A DNA stretch of 64,000 nucleotides from Spirosoma pollinicola (GTDB taxonomy: Bacteria > Bacteroidota > Bacteroidia > Cytophagales > Spirosomataceae), in contig NZ_CP025096.1 of assembly GCF_002831565.1 (NCBI RefSeq), forward strand, positions 5,405,391 through 5,469,390, read 5' to 3'. Both the position numbers and the translations under genes were made by a program. Below the pieces are notes generated by a model. The model did not search any database, was not told where the DNA came from, and saw only the letters and a list, made by a program, of their open reading frames with translations. How positions within the stretch are numbered: position 1 is the stretch's first letter; each line of letters begins with the position of its first letter. Below are positions 44,689 through 54,324 of the stretch, one piece after another.

Positions 44689-45846
44689 CTAGTCGAAAAT
44701 TGCCATCATCGTAGCCATTGCATTGGGTGAGTGCAGGGCTTCTGTTTGCTCCAATGTTAGTTGGGCCGTCTCAGAAGCTCTTGCCCGCATCTGATTTTCA
44801 TACACCTCAATGGCTGTTTTCACATCCGGGAAACCAGTACTGGTCAGGCACTCGCTCAACTCCAGCGCATCGAGCATGGCCATGTTTACGCCCTCTCCCG
44901 CATAGGGTGGCATCAGGTGTGCCGCATCGCCCAGCATGGTCAAATTCGGCAGCGCATCCCAGGTTTGGTCTACCGGCATGCAGTATTGCGGGCGAGGCAT
45001 AAACTGCGCCTTGTCATTGTCAAATAACTCCCACCAAACACTGTCCCAGCCCGAAAACTCCTGCTTGAACCAGGCCAGCACCTGCGCGTTATCGGCGAAA
45101 TTGATGTTGCTTGACTGTGCCCAATGCTCATTCGTTTTACAGCCCGTATAGAACGCTAGGCTCCCATCCCCTTTGGCACTGACAATAAGCGTTTTGCTGT
45201 CATCCACAGCGAACACCTTACCCCCTTTCAAGAGCGAATAAATACCCGGAACGGTGGTTTCGGCGTCATATACACTTCCTTCCACAACGGTAATACCGGC
45301 ATAAAAGGGTTTTATAGGTGTAATGAACGGGCGTATCTTCGAGTTGGCACCATCGGCGGCTATAACAATATCGGCTTGGGTAGATGTGCCATTCTGAAAG
45401 TCAAGTTTCCATGCACTCCCTAGTTGCGTCATGGATAGAAATTGGCTGTTCCAGACGACTGTATCGGGTTGTAAGGACTCCAGCAATAGTTTTCGCAATG
45501 GTCCACGGTCAATTTCCGGCCGAAAGGCTTCATGCCCGAATGTTTCTTTATCCGGGGCCGTATGTTCGTCAAAAACGATTGTTGCGTGTTTATCGACGAG
45601 CCTGACCTTGTCTGCGCCGGGTCGGTAGTGTGCTTTAAAGGCTTCCAGTAAACCGGCCTGTTTGAGGGCTTTCAGACCCGATTCATCGTGCAGATCGAGC
45701 GTAGCGCCCTGTACGCGGGCATCCTTTTTTACATCCCGTTCATATACGATTACAGTTGCCCCGCGCATCTGTAAGAGTCTTGCCAGCGTCAGACCACCGG
45801 GCCCACCGCCGACTATAGCTATTGTTTTACCTTGCGTTACCATCAT
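44689..45846 (-). CDS. Tet(X)-like FAD-dependent monooxygenase
   Basis: The 385-residue flavoprotein has the FAD fold (TIAIVGGGPGGLTLARLLQM), ARVQGATLDLHDESGLKALK and GDAAHLMPPYAGEGVNMAML. The order and wording of these segments follow Tet(X), the tetracycline-hydroxylating enzyme, rather than the broader PHBH group. Whether it accepts tetracyclines is not shown by sequence, because many chromosomal Bacteroidota relatives do not. A double Met at the start makes either ATG (45846 or 45843) possible. It lies 26 bases downstream of an AraC regulator, probably in one operon. Confidence 0.87.
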   Translation of the reverse strand: MMVTQGKTIAIVGGGPGGLTLARLLQMRGATVIVYERDVKKDARVQGATLDLHDESGLKALKQAGLLEAFKAHYRPGADKVRLVDKHATIVFDEHTAPDKETFGHEAFRPEIDRGPLRKLLLESLQPDTVVWNSQFLSMTQLGSAWKLDFQNGTSTQADIVIAADGANSKIRPFITPIKPFYAGITVVEGSVYDAETTVPGIYSLLKGGKVFAVDDSKTLIVSAKGDGSLAFYTGCKTNEHWAQSSNINFADNAQVLAWFKQEFSGWDSVWWELFDNDKAQFMPRPQYCMPVDQTWDALPNLTMLGDAAHLMPPYAGEGVNMAMLDALELSECLTSTGFPDVKTAIEVYENQMRARASETAQLTLEQTEALHSPNAMATMMAIFD

Positions 45847-45872
45847 TGAAAATCAAGTTTTATGAGGCAAAA

Positions 45873-46631
45873 CTAGATCTTCGTCAGGGCTGAAAATTGT
45901 ATAAATCGGTCGTTTTTGTTTTTAGCCAGTTCTTTGGGCACTGCACCCGATAGTCGTTTTACTTCTTTTATGAAATGAGCCTGGTCGGCAAACTTCAACT
46001 CCGGGTATAGTTTTCCTTCCTGTATGTGCTGAAACGAGGCTCTGAATCGTAAAATAGAGCAGTAGGTTTTTAACGAAATACCAAACTTCTGATTGAAGTA
46101 CCGGTTAATCTGTCGGCTGCTCCAGGCCGCCCTGTCCGACAATTCGCTGACAGACATTGAGCCGTTTGAGGCATAGATCAGGTCGAACAAGACGCGTTTT
46201 CGATTGTCAATTTCCCCGTTGATCAATCCGACCATTTTGGCCGAAACCTTATTGTAGAAGTCATCAAAATCGGTAAGATCAGCCGCAGTAATGCCCCAAA
46301 AATCATCAGGCAAGTAGCTGGCGGAATTTAACAGGGAGGATACGGGCATTTCAATCAGGTATTCAATTGCGAGCAGTTTAAAACTGACAGCGTAGATAAC
46401 AGTTTTCGATGTAATTGTGGTTTGTGATGCCTCACTTCCCAACCCCATCAGGGAAACATGGTAGGGCTCGGTAGCGGAATAAGAAAAGAAGATATCAAAT
46501 CGTCCGTCGGGCAAAACAACGGTTTCCAGATCAGCGTCTGACTGATTGGCAATCATCCAGATACTATCCACAAAATCGACCAGCGCAGGAATAGGCCCGG
46601 CTAGTTTATAGTCAAGATCATTGCGAGCCAT
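45873..46631 (-). CDS. AraC-family transcriptional regulator
   Basis: The ATG at 46631 is preferred; the open frame extends to 46691 but overlaps the next gene. The 252-residue protein has an N-terminal sensing domain (VDSIWMIANQSDADLETVVL, then PDGRFDIFFSY) of the DUF6597 type. The C-terminal double HTH follows (MSVSELSDRAAWSSRQINRY, FNQKFGISLKTYCSILRFRA, then FADQAHFIKEVKRLSGAVP). It probably controls the Tet(X)-like gene that follows on the same strand. Confidence 0.87.
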   Translation of the reverse strand: MARNDLDYKLAGPIPALVDFVDSIWMIANQSDADLETVVLPDGRFDIFFSYSATEPYHVSLMGLGSEASQTTITSKTVIYAVSFKLLAIEYLIEMPVSSLLNSASYLPDDFWGITAADLTDFDDFYNKVSAKMVGLINGEIDNRKRVLFDLIYASNGSMSVSELSDRAAWSSRQINRYFNQKFGISLKTYCSILRFRASFQHIQEGKLYPELKFADQAHFIKEVKRLSGAVPKELAKNKNDRFIQFSALTKI

Positions 46632-46665
46632 TTGTAGTTCATCCTGTTTACACGAATGCCCGCCA

Positions 46666-47547
46666 TTATGCCTTCGCCAGCATCCGGTCAAAAACGGCTC
46701 TTTGTCCGTTCATTGAGGCTACTTTATCCGCTGGGTTGGTATGGCATTCGAGAAGCACCCAGCCTCTATAGTTCATCTTTACCAGATTGTTCAGCAAGTC
46801 CTGGTAGGGGTAATCGGTTCGGTCCAGTTCACGAACGTGGCAGGTCGCGCCAAAACGATTTTTGACCAGATCGAAGTTGGCCTGAAACCCTTTGCCATTT
46901 AGGTCCTGTGGGTTGCAATTCCAGCAAATTGTGGCATTCGGATGGTTGGCAACGTCCATAATCCGCTTTGTCATGGGTAGTTCCTGGGTTTCTTCGCCGT
47001 GAACTTCCAGCCGAATCTGTTGCCCCAACTCAGCCCCGTAGCGAGCTAATTCATTCAGGGCTTCACCAATCTGGGTCACTGTTTTTTCGACAGGCACTTC
47101 TTTATGCAGGCCATTGGGTTTCACCTTCACGCCCGATCCTCCCACCTCCGCACTCAACCGGATAAACGCTTTTGCGCGTTCGATAGAGGCTTTCAACTGG
47201 CCCTGATCCAGGTAATCGAACTGTTGATTTGTTCCCAGCCCAACCAGTTGAACGGGGCTATCGGCAAATCGTTTTTTGACTTCCAGCCGTTGTGCGGTGT
47301 TTAGTTCGGGCATCACGTTATGGGCATGTTCTACACGCAGCTCCACACCGGTTATGTTTGTATCGGCACAATTCTTTATTAGCGTGGGCAAATCCCAGTC
47401 TTTCCCCCACAAATAGGTAACGAAGCCCAGCTTGATCGCCGATTTGTCCCGCGCCAGGTCAGCAGCAAAGGCTGGTCCGGCCAGGATAGACGCGCCTGCC
47501 AGCAGGGAAATGTCTTTCAGAAATGTTTTTCTGTCAATAATGGACAT
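46666..47547 (-). CDS. Secreted sugar-phosphate isomerase/epimerase-like TIM-barrel protein
   Basis: The 293-residue protein opens with a signal peptide (ISLLAGASILAGPAFA). It has the xylose-isomerase-like TIM-barrel pattern, with metal-ligand candidates in RLEVHGEET, CWNCNPQD and WVLLECHTNP. In Bacteroidota many such exported proteins occur in sugar metabolism loci. It is the first gene of a likely three-gene unit with the AraC and Tet(X)-like genes, spaced 34 and 26 bases. Their functional link is not obvious. Confidence 0.83.
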   Translation of the reverse strand: MSIIDRKTFLKDISLLAGASILAGPAFAADLARDKSAIKLGFVTYLWGKDWDLPTLIKNCADTNITGVELRVEHAHNVMPELNTAQRLEVKKRFADSPVQLVGLGTNQQFDYLDQGQLKASIERAKAFIRLSAEVGGSGVKVKPNGLHKEVPVEKTVTQIGEALNELARYGAELGQQIRLEVHGEETQELPMTKRIMDVANHPNATICWNCNPQDLNGKGFQANFDLVKNRFGATCHVRELDRTDYPYQDLLNNLVKMNYRGWVLLECHTNPADKVASMNGQRAVFDRMLAKA

Positions 47548-47784
47548 AGCGTTTGGGGAGAGATGGGCGGTGATTACCTCTGTTCACCTAACAAATAAAG
47601 TTCATCCGTTTCCATTGCTACTTAATCAAGTACAAATAGTTCAGAGTATTCTTAAGGTTATTTTTGATGAATCACTCATCGTGCAATAAGCCTGACTTTC
47701 AATTCCTGAAATATTACGCCTGCTCATGCTTTTAAGCCTAATAACTAGACACCAGGGATGCTGGCTGATGCGCTTCCCAAATAC

Positions 47785-47828
47785 AAAAAGCGGTCGTTTA
47801 CCACCCGACAAAGGCAATAAACGACCGC
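47785..47828 (-). terminator. Terminator of the FAS1 gene
   Basis: GCGGTCGTTTA and TAAACGACCGC form an 11-bp perfect stem with a 17-base loop. On the minus strand the stem is followed by TTTTTG, so it ends transcripts arriving from the FAS1 gene. The rest of 47548-47894 shows nothing else. Confidence 0.8.
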
Positions 47829-47894
47829 ATCATTTAAGTGTATATTCGAAAGCAGGATGGCAAAACCATTGCACCACTTCCCTACTCTACCAAC

Positions 47895-48908
47895 TTATGG
47901 TAACAGCACCCGATCAATTTTATGAACAACACCATTCGTAGCGGTGATATCCCGATTCTGGACGCCTGTGGTATTAGCCAGTACATTAGATACCTGGCCG
48001 CCATTACCCGGACTCAGCAACGTTAAAGCCGTACCTGTGCCCACCGTTGCCGTTACACTCCCGGTACCGAAGGTGGTGATGGGACCGCTAACAATCGTAG
48101 GCGAATATGCCCGACCGGGGTTAACCACTACATGGTTCGTCAAAATAGCTGTCAGCGCGGCAACCGGAGCCGCATTGATGGCGGCCACCGTGTTATATGG
48201 CGTTGCCCGAAAAGCGGCATTGGTTGGTGCAAAAACGGTCAGGGGTGTTGACCCCGATAAAGCAGATACCACAGCGGCACCACCACGTGCTGCTGCAGCA
48301 CCCAATAAACTCAGCGTTGTATCGGCCTGTACTACCTGAAGTACATTACCGGTTGCAGGCATCAGCACCCGATCAATGGCATGAACAATCCCGTTGGATG
48401 CCTGAATGTCGGCCGTAATAACGCGGGCGCCATTGACCGAAACGCCGGTCCCTGTCGTTGCGGCAGCTTTCGTAACATACGTTGTTCCGTTTGCACTAAG
48501 CGACGTAGGCAAGGCTGTTTGGCCGCTCGGAATAGCCGATGCAGGATAGGACCCGCTAAGAACGTGGTACAGTAATATCCTGCGCAATGTAGTATCCGCA
48601 ACAGCACTTACGGCCGCAGCATCCGCAAAACCGGCCGCCCGGAACGCATCATCCGTAGGCGCAAAAACAGTGAACGGACCCGTGCCCGATAAGGTGGTTG
48701 TCAGACCCGCCTTAACAACAGCCGCTTCGAGAAATGTAAATTGATCCCCGGCAACGACCAGATCAGTAATGGTCGATGAACCCGAGGGTGGCGTTGTCGT
48801 TGGATTTTCGTCGTCTTTACAGCTTGTAAGCGCTACTGAAAAACAGACAAGGAGAGAGGCTAAAATACCAGAGGCCCGACGGCCGAATTGAACTGTTGAA
48901 GCATTCAT
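47895..48908 (-). CDS. Lipoprotein with two FAS1 (fasciclin) domains
   Basis: The ATG at 48908 is preferred because it gives a signal peptide with lipobox ALTSC; the frame extends upstream to 49019 without signal character. Two FAS1 domains follow, each with a TVFAPTDDAFRAAGF or TVFAPTNAAFRATPY segment. Each ends in HAIDRVLMP or HKIDRVLLP. The 337-residue length fits two domains. Such proteins are surface or periplasmic adhesion modules. A terminator lies downstream at 47785. Confidence 0.92.
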   Translation of the reverse strand: MNASTVQFGRRASGILASLLVCFSVALTSCKDDENPTTTPPSGSSTITDLVVAGDQFTFLEAAVVKAGLTTTLSGTGPFTVFAPTDDAFRAAGFADAAAVSAVADTTLRRILLYHVLSGSYPASAIPSGQTALPTSLSANGTTYVTKAAATTGTGVSVNGARVITADIQASNGIVHAIDRVLMPATGNVLQVVQADTTLSLLGAAAARGGAAVVSALSGSTPLTVFAPTNAAFRATPYNTVAAINAAPVAALTAILTNHVVVNPGRAYSPTIVSGPITTFGTGSVTATVGTGTALTLLSPGNGGQVSNVLANTTGVQNRDITATNGVVHKIDRVLLP

Positions 48909-49141
48909 AAACGATTGCGTTTTTTTAAAAATTGAATTAACGTACTCTATTAAAAACACGTTAAAAACAAGCTCATGTTTATTTTTATTGTTTAAGAAAA
49001 GAGCAAAAAACATAAACATTAGTATAAGGAGTATACTGATCCGGTTGATTTTTGAAGAGATGTTACTAATAGCGTATGATGTTATTTACCTGTCTGGCGG
49101 GTATTTAGCCATCTGATGCACCTTTTATAAGTTATTCTCTG

Positions 49142-50197
49142 ATGTCTATTTCTGTCGATATGTCTACTATTATTCAGGTTGGTATAGTGGGATTTGGATT
49201 GTCTGGCCGGTATTTTCACGCACCGTTCCTGTCGATCAATCCACGCTTTCATCTTAAAAAGATCGCAAGTAGCCGTCCCGATGCTGTTCATGAATTCGAC
49301 TCCTCGATTGAGTGGGTCGCTACAGCGGATGAGTTATTTGCCGACCCATCCATCGACCTGGTTTTCATCTGCACCCCCAACGAAACCCACGTCGACTACG
49401 CCCGACGGGCGTTGGAGCATAAAAAACACGTGGTAGTCGAAAAGCCATTTGCTACGTCTGAGCGAGAAGCTAACCAACTACTGGAGTTGGCACAGCAACA
49501 GGGCTGCATAGCTACGGCCTACCAAAACCGGCGATGGGATTCCGATTTCCTGACGATTAAACGCTTACTAAACGCAGGTGCGTTAGGCACTCTTGTGGAG
49601 TATGAAGGCCGCTATGATCGGTACTCGCCTGTGAACGTAAACGCACGAACCTGGAAAGAACAGCCGGGCGTAGGTCGGGGTAATCTTTACAATTTAGGAC
49701 CGCATATACTGGATCAGGCATTACACCTCTTCGGCGCACCCGACAGCGTGCAGGCCGCTATCCGAATTATCCGGCCCAATAGCCTCATCAACGACTATTT
49801 CGATATTAAACTAGGCTACGCAGACAAGGTCGTCCGACTGGAATCCAGTCTGCTGGTCTATCACAACGCCCTGCGCTACAGCCTTCACGGTACAGAAGGC
49901 TCCTTCATAAAAAGCGGATTAGATGTGCAGGAAGAGCGACTTCGGCTCAATCAACTGCCAGGCGAGGCTAGCTGGGGCACCGAACCGCAGGACCGTTGGG
50001 GAACGCTTTACCGGAATGGCCAATCCGAACAACTGGAAAGCGAACAGGGCAATTACACTCCCTTTTATGATAACCTGTACGAAGCCATTGTCAACAAGGC
50101 TGAACCAGCCATAACACCCAACGATATTCGGCAGCTCGCCAGGGTGATCGACCTGGCGCTGGAGAGTAGCCAGACTCAACAGGTCATGCCATTTTAA
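49142..50197 (+). CDS. Gfo/Idh/MocA-family NAD(P)-dependent oxidoreductase
   Basis: The 351-residue enzyme has the Rossmann turn VGIVGFGLSGRYFHAPFL, then IDLVFICTPNETHVDYARRA, then the EKPFATSE lysine motif and a C-terminal beta-sheet domain. An ATG at 49160 is an alternative start with the same fold. The family oxidises or reduces sugars and related polyols. It stands alone, with a repeat element directly downstream. Confidence 0.9.
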   Translation: MSISVDMSTIIQVGIVGFGLSGRYFHAPFLSINPRFHLKKIASSRPDAVHEFDSSIEWVATADELFADPSIDLVFICTPNETHVDYARRALEHKKHVVVEKPFATSEREANQLLELAQQQGCIATAYQNRRWDSDFLTIKRLLNAGALGTLVEYEGRYDRYSPVNVNARTWKEQPGVGRGNLYNLGPHILDQALHLFGAPDSVQAAIRIIRPNSLINDYFDIKLGYADKVVRLESSLLVYHNALRYSLHGTEGSFIKSGLDVQEERLRLNQLPGEASWGTEPQDRWGTLYRNGQSEQLESEQGNYTPFYDNLYEAIVNKAEPAITPNDIRQLARVIDLALESSQTQQVMPF

Positions 50198-50228
50198 CCA
50201 CAGGTGGTTAGCAGGTACACTATAAAAA

Positions 50229-50320
50229 AAATTTAACCACAGAGGCACAGAGGTGTAAGCATCTGATAATTAATCGACTAAAACTCTGCATTCTGTGTGT
50301 CTCTGTGGTTAAAAAATTTT
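50229..50320. repeat. Interspersed inverted repeat of the TTAACCACAGAG type
   Basis: TTAACCACAGAGGCACAGAG at 50233-50252 is mirrored by CTCTGTGGTTAA at 50301-50312, with A/T-rich runs outside. The same wording recurs in many bacterial genomes as a short palindromic element. Only one copy is in this window. Confidence 0.6.
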
Positions 50321-50372
50321 CATAGGTACTTAATTCACATCCGCTTTTTTTCTAAACGAGCGGGCAAATAAA

Positions 50373-50406
50373 AAGCCCGACCACATCTGGGCAGCCGGGC
50401 TTATTT
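50373..50406 (+). terminator. Bidirectional-looking terminator hairpin
   Basis: AAGCCCG at 50373-50379 pairs with CGGGCTT at 50396-50402, with A-rich sequence before and TATTT after. It lies between the oxidoreductase and the convergent DUF2971 gene. Confidence 0.6.
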
Positions 50407-50598
50407 AGTCATCAAATTAATTCAACCACTGGTTTAGACCAAGTTAGCCTATAGCCGGTCACATAAATTGCGATGCAACATTGTGAACTGAGCCAGCGTA
50501 CAGACTTATGTTTTTAATAGAGATTATTTTCAGGCGGTGTCCGATTGGGCGCCGTTTGATTTTTCGGCGAATTGTAAAGCACAGGCCGTCCCAACCGC

Positions 50599-51381
50599 TT
50601 AAAACAACGGGTATTCATCAAAATTCGATTGGCAGACAGGCAGTCTGTAGCCAAACCGGATTATAGTGTCTTTGATGAGTTCGACAAGCCAGGTCGGCTC
50701 TCCCGGTGCTACGCGTACCGATTCAATCAATACCTGCAAATCAACGGGAACGGATTCCTGCAGGCGTGTATTGGGTTCGCCTAAAAACTGGCTAGAATCT
50801 TTGCTATCCTGCTGAAACTCGTATGAATCGACATAGCAAATTCGCAATTCGCGCTCATGTTCGAAGGATTTCCGCTTACACATAACACTGAAGAATCCCT
50901 CTTTCTCGTCCTTTATATACGTTTGATGATCAACATAATTGACCTCACCTATGTGGCAACTGTCAGGCAGCGCATTCCTTAATTTTGCATAGGTTGTTTG
51001 AATGGCAATGGTAGCATTTGCCTTCCTATACGACCTCCACATAGCTGCCGATTCATAGTCTGCCATATGCCAACAGTTTATGAATACGTATTGGTGTTGG
51101 TATTTTTTCCACAAGCTCCCCAACACAGCCGATAACTGCTCTGGCGAAACGGAATCTTTGTCTGTAATTTCATTTTTATAGGCTCCCCGTCTCGATTGAT
51201 TACCCTTATTCTGCACAGCTCCCTCGTACTGATCGTCGAACTGATCGCACCGGGTCAGGCACAAACTTGCTGAATTGAGCAGAGCAACAAATCTGGTAAA
51301 ATCCATATAGCGCCAAACGTATACATGTTCGTTGGAAGGCGGGCCGAACAGCTTATTATCAAATTCCTCAAATCTCTCCAT
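50599..51381 (-). CDS. DUF2971 protein
   Basis: The 260-residue protein shows the DUF2971 pattern: ASLCLTRCDQFDDQYEG, INCWHMADYESAAMWRSYRK and KRKSFEHERELRICY. No signal peptide is present, so it is cytosolic. The biochemical function of the family is unknown. It stands alone, with an AT-rich gap upstream and a convergent terminator downstream. Confidence 0.85.
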   Translation of the reverse strand: MERFEEFDNKLFGPPSNEHVYVWRYMDFTRFVALLNSASLCLTRCDQFDDQYEGAVQNKGNQSRRGAYKNEITDKDSVSPEQLSAVLGSLWKKYQHQYVFINCWHMADYESAAMWRSYRKANATIAIQTTYAKLRNALPDSCHIGEVNYVDHQTYIKDEKEGFFSVMCKRKSFEHERELRICYVDSYEFQQDSKDSSQFLGEPNTRLQESVPVDLQVLIESVRVAPGEPTWLVELIKDTIIRFGYRLPVCQSNFDEYPLF

Positions 51382-51787
51382 AGCAAGGCCAGGCGATGTT
51401 TTGGTGCCAGATTGTAGGGACTACGTATCGACAAAGTATGGATGCAGCTGTCTCTCAAATAGCGCATAAAAAGGGCGTAACCCTGTAGATGCGCAATATA
51501 ATATATGTATCGCAGTGTATTGCAAGTAAAATATAAAATATAGTGTTCTCCATTTTTTTATTAACAGGTACCACCTTTTTTATTATTTGTTCGTTATAAA
51601 TTATGAATAAAGCAGTAGCTCCGTTTCCTTTGGCACTTAATTGTCAGCCAAAGGAACGGAACAATTAAAATCATCTATCCGGAAGCCAAAGCCAGTACCC
51701 ATAAGATTAAGGTTCTGTTAATAATCAGAATTACATAAAACATTAATCAACAAGGCACGGTTTGGCTTCATACTATCATTTATTGAC
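51382..51787. other. AT-rich intergenic region
   Basis: About 400 bases between divergent genes. It must hold the promoters of the DUF2971 gene and of the small gene at 51788. I found no clear TAnnTTTG element or long repeat. Confidence 0.4.
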
Positions 51788-52042
51788 ATGAAGTCAACAG
51801 TAGATAACATCAAGAATTTGTGGTTCGGTGCAGATACACCCATCCGCCAGCATAAAATCAAGTTGCACCCCGAGTTATGGGCTGCCTGTCAGCGTGTGAA
51901 TGAAGGCTTTTCTCCACCATCGGGCGCTCCACATATGGAGCAATATCGTAAATCGGACAGGCTGGCGTTTGCACGGGCTGTGTTGAAAGAGTTGAATCAG
52001 CAAGAGTCCGTTTCAGAAGAAAGAAGTTTACAGCTGGCCTAG
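51788..52042 (+). CDS. Small hypothetical protein
   Basis: The 84-residue soluble protein (IKNLWFGADTPIRQHKIKLH and SDRLAFARAVLKELNQQ) appears helical. It has no signal peptide or recognisable motif. It is followed by about 250 bases with no gene. Confidence 0.5.
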   Translation: MKSTVDNIKNLWFGADTPIRQHKIKLHPELWAACQRVNEGFSPPSGAPHMEQYRKSDRLAFARAVLKELNQQESVSEERSLQLA

Positions 52043-52295
52043 AGACAGAACGCTTAATACGTCTGCCAGGTTAACAAGCTACTTTGCAACTCCAGTCATC
52101 GAAGCCTTATTTTACAGGGCTTCCACTGGTTTATTGGCCTGATACAACAGGGACTTGCGAGCGACATTTGGTATCGGTGTTAACGGAATGTTATCCGGGA
52201 TAATTTCCAGTTGTAAAAGAAGCCATAGGTGTTTGGGCGATTGCTTTGTTTCGTTATCTTTATAACGTCAAACTGTCTTAAAAAAACTGGTAAGA

Positions 52296-52538
52296 ATGAT
52301 TAGTAATAAAGAGGAAACTCAATTAGCGAACGCCCTCACGCATGATATAAATGATGCGTTGAACCGTCGGATTGAAGAACGATTCCGAGCTGCGCTATTT
52401 CTGGCCGATCCGGGCTTAAGCATGGATACCGTTACCATTGTTAGTAACGTAGAGAATGATAACGAACTAACAATTGATGGCGTAGACGACGAAACTATTG
52501 ATAAAGCAATGGCTATTTTCGAGCAGCAGGCAGACTAG
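52296..52538 (+). CDS. Small acidic hypothetical protein
   Basis: The 80-residue protein is acidic (NVENDNELTIDGVDDETIDK near its end) and predicted helical at both ends. No family is recognised. A strong terminator follows at 52661, which supports a real transcript here. Confidence 0.55.
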   Translation: MISNKEETQLANALTHDINDALNRRIEERFRAALFLADPGLSMDTVTIVSNVENDNELTIDGVDDETIDKAMAIFEQQAD

Positions 52539-52660
52539 TAACTACCTGACCAGGTCTTACTACGAAGCTGTTTAAATTTTGATTACAATACTGAATTTGT
52601 CATGGCTCCGGCCACCCGGTCCGACGCCACAACAGGAAATAGCTAGTTTGTAACTGAAAA

Positions 52661-52692
52661 ATGCCCGGCTGTTGAAGCCGGGCATTTTTTAT
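52661..52692. terminator. Intrinsic terminator
   Basis: AATGCCCGGC and GCCGGGCATT form a 10-bp stem with a 7-base loop, with T-runs on the plus side and A-runs on the other. It serves the small gene at 52296 and the convergent gene at 52709. Confidence 0.9.
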
Positions 52693-52708
52693 AGTATGCT
52701 GAGCCAGA

Positions 52709-53113
52709 TCATTTTGGCTTTTCCTCTGCTTTGGGCTTGAGTATACCGCGGGCAATAGGCTCGGGCTTTGACTTTGGCGTCGTGTAACGCATCAAGGTCG
52801 CCGTAGGAAATTCGTCTTTGGGGGTCTTTGTGATAAGCAGTTGGTAGGATCGTGTGCCAACAACCAGATTCGAATAGGTTATGTACGGGCTCGACTCCTG
52901 CAACAGCCCCCAGTTGGCGGTCGATTCCTTAGCCAGTAGGTTTATGTCATCCTCCGACAAGGCAGCGAAGCTTGTGTCGGGGAGAAACTGCTTGCCACTA
53001 ACGCCTTCAATCGCTGAAACGACAGCAGGTGGCGTGGTCGTTGCGGGCTTGGTTTGCGCCAGTGTCGAAAATCCCATCGACAAAAGGACGACTATTATGA
53101 ACAATCTTTTCAT
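52709..53113 (-). CDS. Secreted hypothetical protein
   Basis: The 134-residue protein has a signal peptide (MKRLFIIVVLLSMGFSTLAQ), a proline/threonine-rich linker (TKPATTTPPAVV) and a short domain with NLVVGTRSYQLLITKTPKDE. No known family is recognised. Confidence 0.65.
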   Translation of the reverse strand: MKRLFIIVVLLSMGFSTLAQTKPATTTPPAVVSAIEGVSGKQFLPDTSFAALSEDDINLLAKESTANWGLLQESSPYITYSNLVVGTRSYQLLITKTPKDEFPTATLMRYTTPKSKPEPIARGILKPKAEEKPK

Positions 53114-53495
53114 AGTTTCCTGTGAAAACGATGCCTGTTGAATCGCGTTCTATACCGTTTAAAACCCCAGGCAGGCTCATTTGTTTATATTGGCCTTTCT
53201 GATTGGGTCATCCAGGTAATCCCTGCAGGCAAAATAATCAGCATGCGTTCGCGTTACCAACGCAACCCGACCCGTCAGAACTACGTAGTTCTTTTATAAC
53301 TCTTTCCGAGAAAACCCTATACTTGTTTTTATCGTAAGTGATGGAAGTGTCAACATGAAAACAATAATTTTTAACGCCAGCTTAACGTCGGCAAATTAAT
53401 TTTAAGTACAACCTGTTAAGACGATTAACCCTTTTATTGCTAAATAGGCACTCAATTAGTCGGGTTACATTGAGTAAGTGACAATCGGTCTATTT

Positions 53496-53524
53496 TTTGT
53501 TAGCCAACCGATTTTGTAGATTTG
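53496..53524 (+). promoter_or_regulatory. Bacteroidota-type promoter of the CpsB-like gene
   Basis: TTTG at 53496-53499 and TAGATTTG at 53517-53524 match the -33 and -7 elements, separated by 17 bases. An inverted pair AATCGGT (53483-53489) and ACCGATT (53507-53513) brackets the -33 box and could be an operator. The start codon is at 53541. The rest of 53114-53480 shows nothing. Confidence 0.6.
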
Positions 53525-53540
53525 GACAGATTACGCAATT

Positions 53541-54314
53541 ATGAACGCTTGGGAACGATTTAAGAAACGGTTTATTCCGACTTCGGGCAATGACCCCTTA
53601 TCGGTTGATGAAGCTTGTTTCTGGCAGGTAGATATGCATTCACACTTACTCCCCGGCGTCGACGATGGTGTTAAAGATCCTGAACAAACACTCATCTGCC
53701 TGCAACAAATGGTAGCCTGGGGTATTCAACGGATCATCACTACACCCCACGTTAGCCGGGACTGGTACCCAAATACATCAGCGATGTTGCGGGAGGGACA
53801 AATTCAATTACAGGCACTGGCCGACGCTAACGACATTCCGATTCAGATTGATGTGGCGGCCGAATACATGCTGGATGAGTTCTTCCCTGATTTATTGAAT
53901 GCCGATGATTTGCTGACCTTTGGCGCTGAGCGCTATTTGCTTATCGAAACAGGCTGGGTTGCCGCCCCCCAACAACTGGAAGACATTTTATTCCGCATTC
54001 AAACACGTGGCTATACACCCATACTGGCTCATCCCGAACGCTATACGTATTACCACAACGATGAAGCAACCCTTGCCAGAATACGCGATGTCGGGTGTTT
54101 ATTTCAACTCAACTGGCTTTCGTTAACAGGTCGTTATGGCAATAAAGTGCGCACACAGGCACAGCGTATTCTCAAAAATAATTGGGTCGATTTTATAGGC
54201 AGCGACATGCATCGCCCCGAAGATTTACCAGCCCTGGGCTCACTATTCAACCTTCCTGAATACGAATTACTGCGCACTCAACCTTTGCGGAATATGACAC
54301 TGGTGAGTCAGTGA
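53541..54314 (+). CDS. CpsB/CapC-family PHP tyrosine-protein phosphatase
   Basis: The 257-residue PHP-fold protein has MHSHLLPGVDDGVKDPEQTL, TPHVSRDWYPNT, ILAHPERYTYY and GSDMHRPEDLP, the metal ligands of the CpsB group. These manganese-dependent phosphatases dephosphorylate the tyrosine kinase that controls capsule or exopolysaccharide assembly. No Wzc-type kinase gene is in the window. It is convergent with the GT9 gene and starts the envelope polysaccharide region. Confidence 0.92.
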   Translation: MNAWERFKKRFIPTSGNDPLSVDEACFWQVDMHSHLLPGVDDGVKDPEQTLICLQQMVAWGIQRIITTPHVSRDWYPNTSAMLREGQIQLQALADANDIPIQIDVAAEYMLDEFFPDLLNADDLLTFGAERYLLIETGWVAAPQQLEDILFRIQTRGYTPILAHPERYTYYHNDEATLARIRDVGCLFQLNWLSLTGRYGNKVRTQAQRILKNNWVDFIGSDMHRPEDLPALGSLFNLPEYELLRTQPLRNMTLVSQ

Positions 54315-54324
54315 GTTTAAAATC

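Noticed and set aside
50599..51381. A defence island around the DUF2971 protein
   Set aside because: No nuclease, toxin, restriction or other defence gene is beside it, and small hypothetical genes alone are not enough.
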